Shown one piece after another: positions 59,974-64,000 of a stretch of 64,000 nt of DNA. Numbering within the stretch: position 1 is the stretch's first letter; every line of letters begins with the position of its first letter. A program made the translations under genes and the position numbers. The notes beneath the pieces are model-generated. The model did not search any database. It was given only the letters and a program-made list of their open reading frames with translations, and was not told the origin of the DNA. The stretch comes from RDXT01 sp033765305 (GTDB lineage Bacteria > Bacteroidota > Bacteroidia > J057): assembly GCA_033765305.1 (NCBI GenBank), contig JANRID010000016.1, positions 62,001 through 126,000 on the forward strand, read 5' to 3'.

Positions 59974-60951
59974 CTATTTGGCTGCTTTGTCTGCCTTTTC
60001 ATAGGCGCCCAGGATCTCGCGGACCAGCCGGTGCCGGACCACATCCGAGTTCTGGAGGCGCACCACCCCGATGCCCCGGATGCCCTGCAGCAGGCGCAGG
60101 GCCTGCAGGAGGCCGGAGCGCTGCTTGGGCGGCAGGTCGATCTGGGAGTCGTCGCCGGTGATGATCATGCGGGAGCGCTCGCCGAGGCGGGTGAGAAACA
60201 TCTTCATCTGCATCTCGGTCGCATTCTGGGCCTCATCCATGATGACGAAGGCATGGTTGAGGGTGCGCCCGCGCATGTAGGCGAGGGGGGCAATCTCGAT
60301 GACGCCGTTGTCGAGGTAGAACTTCAGCTTCTCGCTGTGGATCATATCGCCGAGCGCATCGTAGAGGGGCCGGAGATAGGGATCGATCTTCTCGCGCAGA
60401 TCGCCGGGCAGAAAGCCAAGGCTTTCGCCGGCATCGACGGCGGGGCGGCAGAGGATGATTTTCCGCACCTGCTTCTCTTTGAGGGCTTTGACGGCCAGGG
60501 CGACGGCGATATAGGTTTTGCCGGTGCCGGCGGGCCCCACGGCGAAGACCACGTCGTTTTCGCGGGCGGAGGCGACGATCTGGCGCTGGCCGCGGTTTTT
60601 GGCGCGGATCATGAGGCCGCTGGCGCCGTGCACGAGCACCTCGTCCTCCTCGCCGGGCGCCGGGGCAGGAGGCAGGCCGGCCTCAGGATGGGCCGGGGCC
60701 TGCGGGGCGATCAGCTCCCGGAAGCGCACCTCGCTCAGGCGGCCTTTGCGGCGGATTTCCTCCACAAGCGAGGCGAGCAGGCCCTTGAGGAGGGTGATCT
60801 TCTCCTCTTCGCCTTTGATTTTGAGCTCGTCGCCCCTGGCGACAAACCGGACCTCCGGAAACCCCTCTTCGATCTGATGCAGGCGCAGGTTGTTGACGCC
60901 GTACAGCTCCAGCGGGCTGATGTCTTCGAGCAAAAACGTGTGTTCTACCAA
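59974..60951 (-). CDS. phoH: PhoH-family ATPase
   Basis: A 325-residue cytoplasmic ATPase of the PhoH type, linked in other bacteria with RNA metabolism and often found near ybeY. The P-loop VVFAVGPAGTGKTYIAVALA lies around residue 135, followed by IILCRPAVDAGESLGFLPGD, the conserved GESLGFLPG segment, and Walker B HAFVIMDEAQNATEMQMK. The start is TTG at 60951, as no ATG or GTG occurs before the first conserved residues (TFLLEDISPLELYGVNNLRL). It is divergent from the SAM hydroxide adenosyltransferase gene. Confidence 0.92.
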   Translation of the reverse strand: MVEHTFLLEDISPLELYGVNNLRLHQIEEGFPEVRFVARGDELKIKGEEEKITLLKGLLASLVEEIRRKGRLSEVRFRELIAPQAPAHPEAGLPPAPAPGEEDEVLVHGASGLMIRAKNRGQRQIVASARENDVVFAVGPAGTGKTYIAVALAVKALKEKQVRKIILCRPAVDAGESLGFLPGDLREKIDPYLRPLYDALGDMIHSEKLKFYLDNGVIEIAPLAYMRGRTLNHAFVIMDEAQNATEMQMKMFLTRLGERSRMIITGDDSQIDLPPKQRSGLLQALRLLQGIRGIGVVRLQNSDVVRHRLVREILGAYEKADKAAK

Positions 60952-61097
60952 GCAGTAAACAGTTTATGGTTTGTAGTATACTTCGGGGTCCAGATGATAA
61001 AATTACATAACTTTAACGCTCAAATGCAAGCGGGCTTGATTCGATCCGGCCTGACATGTAATATGGCACCCTGCGCATCTACGGACCCCCTTCGAGT

Positions 61098-61880
61098 ATG
61101 CCGATCGTAACGCTCACCTCCGACATGGGCCACGACAACCACTACGCTGCCGTGGTGAAGGGGATTCTGCTGTCGCTGCGTCCGGGCCTGACCCTGGTGG
61201 ATGTGACCCATACGGTCGCAAATTACGATCTGCTCCAGGCCGCATTCATCGTGCAGCATGCTGCTCCGGCCTTTCCGGCGGAGACGATCCACCTCATTGC
61301 GGTGGATCCGGACCTGAGCGACGGGGGGCAGGGGGTGGTCATGCGCTACCGGGACCAGTGGTTCGTGGGCCCCAACAACGGCATCCTGACGCTGATCAGC
61401 AACGGCGAGGTGCGGGAGGCCATCGACATCCAGCGGGAGGATCTGCTGATCCGGAGCTATCCGCCGTCCTTCCGCGCGGCGCGCGTATTCGCGCCGGCGG
61501 CGGCCTTTCTGGCCGGCGGCGGCGCGGCAGCGGAGCTGGGCCCCCAGGTAGCCCTGCGCGACCTGCGCTGGGGCGAGCCGGTATCCAACGGGCACTCCCT
61601 GCGCGGAAAAATTATCCACATCGATAAATTCGGCAATGCCATCACCAACATCCGGCGGGATGGCTTCCTGCATATGAAGCAGGGGCGCCGGTTCGAGATC
61701 ATCATCCGCAACGTGCGGCTGCGGCGGATCGTGAACGCCTACTCCGATGTGGCCCGGGCGGATGCGCTGGCCCTCTTCGGCGAAAGCAACAACCTTGAAA
61801 TCGCCATGCGCGAAGCTTCCGCAGCAGAGCTGCTCGGCCTGAAGGTGCACGACATGATCACCATCGAGTTTCTCGTCTGA
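61098..61880 (+). CDS. SAM hydroxide adenosyltransferase (DUF62)
   Basis: A 260-residue enzyme of the DUF62 family, related to fluorinase and chlorinase, that cleaves S-adenosylmethionine with hydroxide to adenosine and methionine. The N-terminal IVTLTSDMGHDNHYAAVVKG contains the SAM-binding aspartate, VVMRYRDQWFVGPNNGILTL the conserved GPNNG loop, and HIDKFGNAITNIRRDGF the C-terminal domain motif (D-x-FGN-x-xTN). Without the halide-binding insertion of fluorinases, the hydroxide reaction is expected. The physiological purpose is unclear. It is convergent with the following small gene. Confidence 0.9.
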   Translation: MPIVTLTSDMGHDNHYAAVVKGILLSLRPGLTLVDVTHTVANYDLLQAAFIVQHAAPAFPAETIHLIAVDPDLSDGGQGVVMRYRDQWFVGPNNGILTLISNGEVREAIDIQREDLLIRSYPPSFRAARVFAPAAAFLAGGGAAAELGPQVALRDLRWGEPVSNGHSLRGKIIHIDKFGNAITNIRRDGFLHMKQGRRFEIIIRNVRLRRIVNAYSDVARADALALFGESNNLEIAMREASAAELLGLKVHDMITIEFLV

Positions 61881-61892
61881 CCCGCAGCGGGC

Positions 61893-62324
61893 TCAGCGCA
61901 CGTCGGCGGAAGGCTTGACTTCGTAGATTTCGGTATCCGACACTTCGAGCAGGATCATTTCGCAGCGGTTTTCCGCTTTGCGCAGCAGATCGGGGTAGCT
62001 TTCGAGGTCGAGGGCCGGGGCTGACGCTGCGAGCCATTCGAGGATGCGCTCCGGCCTGCCTTCGAAGAGGAAGTGGAACTGCACGCGGTCCGTATTGGCA
62101 AAGTCGGTCATCAGCACGCTGATCATGCTCACCGGTGCGTGGAAGCGCGCCTGGAGGGATACGTCGCGGTTGCGGTAGCAGCGGAAGCCCTCCGGATTGA
62201 CCATCTCGCCGGCGTCGAATCGCGGCTCGGTGTCGTAGGGGTCCTCCCATCCGTTGCATTCCAGGATGAGGTTGAAGATATTCAGATCCCGAAGCTGGGC
62301 TGCAGAAAGCTCTGATTTGCGCAT
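61893..62324 (-). CDS. Conserved hypothetical protein
   Basis: A 143-residue soluble protein from ATG 62324 (RKSELSAAQLRDLNIFNLIL). It contains ECNGWEDPYDTEPRFDAGEM, a beta-rich MISVLMTDFANTDRVQFHFL and a helical ESYPDLLRKAENRCEMILLE. I do not recognise a named domain, though the length and lack of signal suggest a cytoplasmic protein. The longer frame to 62393 is rejected as its extra codons overlap the gyrA-side promoter region. It lies between the SAM-cleaving enzyme and gyrA. Confidence 0.65.
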   Translation of the reverse strand: MRKSELSAAQLRDLNIFNLILECNGWEDPYDTEPRFDAGEMVNPEGFRCYRNRDVSLQARFHAPVSMISVLMTDFANTDRVQFHFLFEGRPERILEWLAASAPALDLESYPDLLRKAENRCEMILLEVSDTEIYEVKPSADVR

Positions 62325-62481
62325 GGCGTCCCGATAAAAAGATTCAACTGTATGGGTCAAAGATGCCCGGCTGCCGCAAATAGACAAAACCAATAGTCCT
62401 GCGCATCCAACATGCGCGGGGAGCGCGGCAGATTGCCGTGCGGATCGTTAGATCGGGCGGGTAAAAGGCCGCAGTGCAGCG

Positions 62482-62513
62482 TTTTCATCCCTGCAAAGAA
62501 ATGCCTAACTTGC
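62482..62513 (+). promoter_or_regulatory. Promoter candidate for gyrA
   Basis: TTTTC (62482-62486) and TAACTTGC (62506-62513) are 19 bases apart, resembling the -33/-7 elements of Bacteroidota, 37 bases before ATG 62551. Confidence 0.45.
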
Positions 62514-62550
62514 GCCTCCCAAGCAGGCCGCATTAGAGGCTTATCTGACC

Positions 62551-64000
62551 ATGGCTGAAACAAACCGCATTGTAACCCGCATCATTGAAGAGGAAATGAA
62601 GGCCGCCTACATCGACTATTCGATGTCGGTCATCGTTTCCCGTGCACTGCCGGATGTCCGGGATGGCTTGAAACCTGTTCACAGAAGGGTCCTGTACGGG
62701 ATGTCAGAACTGGGTCTGGCCAGCAACCGCCCGTACAAAAAGTCGGCCCGTATTGTCGGCGAAGTGCTCGGAAAGTTTCATCCCCACGGCGACAGCGCGG
62801 TCTACGATACGATGGTCCGCATGGCCCAGGACTGGTCGCTCCGCTATCCGCTGGTCGACGGGCAGGGCAACTTCGGCTCCATCGATGGCGACAACCCCGC
62901 CGCCATGCGCTACACGGAGGCCCGCCTCCGCCGCATCGCCGAGGAAATGCTCGCCGATCTGGAGAAGGATACCGTCGATTTCAAGCTCAACTTCGACGAC
63001 TCGCTTTCCGAGCCGACGGTGCTGCCGGCCAAAATCCCCAACCTCCTCGTCAACGGCTCCAGCGGGATCGCAGTCGGGATGGCGACCAATATGCCCCCGC
63101 ACAACCTGTCCGAAACCGTGGACGCAGTCAGGGCCTATATCGACAACCGCCAGATCGAGGTTCCGGAACTGATGCAGCACATCAAAGGGCCTGATTTCCC
63201 TACGGCAGGCATCATCTACGGCACCGAAGGCATCGAACAGGCCTTTGCCACAGGCCGGGGCCGCGTGGTGATCCGCGCCCGTGCCGAGATTGAGACCGAG
63301 CACGATCAGGAGCGCATCATCATTTCCGAAATTCCCTATCAGGTCAATAAGGCCTCGCTGATCCAGCGCATCGACGAGCTGATCAAGGAAGGCCGCCTCG
63401 AAGGCATCGCCGATGCCGGCGACCAGTCCGACCGCGACGGCCTGCGGATCGTCGTCGAGCTGAAGCGGGATGCCAACGCACGCGTGGTGCTCAACAAGCT
63501 GTTCCAGCTTACGCCCCTGCAGACCTCCTTCAGCATCAACAACGTAGCCCTCGTCAACGGCAGGCCCCAGACCCTGACGCTCAAGGATATGATCCGCCAT
63601 TTCGTGGATCACCGCCACGAGGTGCTCATCCGCCGCACCCGCTACGATCTCGAAGAGGCCCGCAAACGCGCCCATATCCTCGAAGGCCTGCTGATTGCCC
63701 TCGACCACCTCGACGAGGTGATTGCCCTCATCCGCGCCTCGCAGACCGCAGACCTGGCCCGCGAAGCCCTGATGAGCCGCTTCGCCCTCTCCGAAATCCA
63801 GGCCAAGGCCATCCTCGATATGCGCCTCCAGCGCCTCACCGGCCTCGAACGCGAGAAAATCCAGCAGGAGTACCGCGAGGTCATGGAGCGGATCGCCTAC
63901 TTCGAGGCCGTGCTGGCCGACGAAAGCCTGCGGATGCAGATCATCAAGGACGAGCTGCAGGAAGTCAAAGACAAATACGGCGACAAGCGCCGCACCGAAA
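62551..64000 (+). CDS. gyrA: DNA gyrase subunit A, N-terminal part
   Basis: The first 483 codons of GyrA; the frame runs off the right edge. GyrA forms the DNA-cleaving part of the A2B2 gyrase. The active-site tyrosine is Tyr121 in AAMRYTEARL, and the quinolone-resistance region HPHGDSAVYDTMVRMAQ has the sensitive residues Ser82 and Asp86 (E. coli 83 and 87). The N terminus NRIVTRIIEEEMKAAYIDYS and the LKPVHRRVLYGM motif are standard. Choice of gyrA over parC rests on the IIEEEMKAAYIDYSMSVIVS opening and is strong. Confidence 0.95.
   Translation, partial: MAETNRIVTRIIEEEMKAAYIDYSMSVIVSRALPDVRDGLKPVHRRVLYGMSELGLASNRPYKKSARIVGEVLGKFHPHGDSAVYDTMVRMAQDWSLRYPLVDGQGNFGSIDGDNPAAMRYTEARLRRIAEEMLADLEKDTVDFKLNFDDSLSEPTVLPAKIPNLLVNGSSGIAVGMATNMPPHNLSETVDAVRAYIDNRQIEVPELMQHIKGPDFPTAGIIYGTEGIEQAFATGRGRVVIRARAEIETEHDQERIIISEIPYQVNKASLIQRIDELIKEGRLEGIADAGDQSDRDGLRIVVELKRDANARVVLNKLFQLTPLQTSFSINNVALVNGRPQTLTLKDMIRHFVDHRHEVLIRRTRYDLEEARKRAHILEGLLIALDHLDEVIALIRASQTADLAREALMSRFALSEIQAKAILDMRLQRLTGLEREKIQQEYREVMERIAYFEAVLADESLRMQIIKDELQEVKDKYGDKRRTE

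Noticed and set aside
1..64000. CRISPR arrays, tRNA and rRNA genes
   Set aside because: No regularly spaced repeats and no cloverleaf or rRNA-like stretch was noticed on reading the intergenic regions; tRNAscan-SE and an rRNA search would be decisive.
62551..64000. Quinolone-resistance mutation in gyrA
   Set aside because: The positions equal to E. coli Ser83 and Asp87 are Ser82 and Asp86, the sensitive residues.

Overview
The window is a G+C-rich bacterial chromosome segment from the phylum Bacteroidota, most likely the Saprospirales/Lewinella side. This is inferred from a SusC/SusD pair, type IX secretion C-terminal sorting domains, LytTR and triple-tyrosine (Y_Y_Y) propeller regulators, TAnnTTTG-type promoter elements and the absence of strong Shine-Dalgarno sequences. 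No rRNA, tRNA, CRISPR array or intact insertion sequence was recognised.

Layout. 1-2.8 kb: end of a susC-like gene and its susD partner. 2.9-4.8 kb: a broken locus where a truncated DinB-family gene abuts a nonsense-mutated, truncated rloB next to an intact rloA ATPase. 4.8-10 kb: PPC-domain protein, acyltransferase, alpha/beta hydrolase, small secreted proteins and a Gfo/Idh/MocA oxidoreductase. 10.2-14.8 kb: a propeller sensor kinase with its LytTR regulator. 14.9-20 kb: a repetitive T9SS-secreted protein facing a second propeller regulator with a C-terminal HTH. 20-25 kb: polysaccharide deacetylase, a cyclase-family lipoprotein, and a tight CHAT (caspase-like)-PhzF-CAT gene run. 25.4-31 kb: M1 metallopeptidase, DUF5916/CBM9 barrel protein, methyltransferase, small membrane proteins. 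31-41 kb: lgt-rluA-glpD-GH31 on the minus strand, divergent from mnmA, then a deoxynucleoside kinase and an L,D-transpeptidase. 41.7-48.8 kb: a PDZ-hydrolase-propeller fusion, AraC regulator, sterol desaturase-family protein, MFS transporter and a DUF2961/GH172 lipoprotein. 49-50 kb: a graveyard of nucleotidyltransferase two-gene modules. 50-51.4 kb: Crp/Fnr regulator and DUF4386 membrane protein. 51.5-56.2 kb: one very large, strikingly A+T-rich NTPase gene. 56.3-64 kb: uvrB, GH26 mannanase, phoH, SAM hydroxide adenosyltransferase and the start of gyrA.

Genes that work together: carbohydrate use (SusCD, GH31, GH26, GH172, MFS, G3P dehydrogenase), signalling (two propeller systems), and core housekeeping (mnmA, lgt, uvrB, gyrA). 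The strongest candidate for an undescribed system is the 1,444-residue STAND/ORC-like NTPase with a long helical-repeat C-terminal part. Its base composition marks it as horizontally acquired, and its form (P-loop switch plus repeat sensor) resembles known antiphage ATPases without obvious membership in a named family. Two further decayed defence-like loci (rloAB remnant, nucleotidyltransferase modules) show that this chromosome has gained and lost such genes repeatedly.
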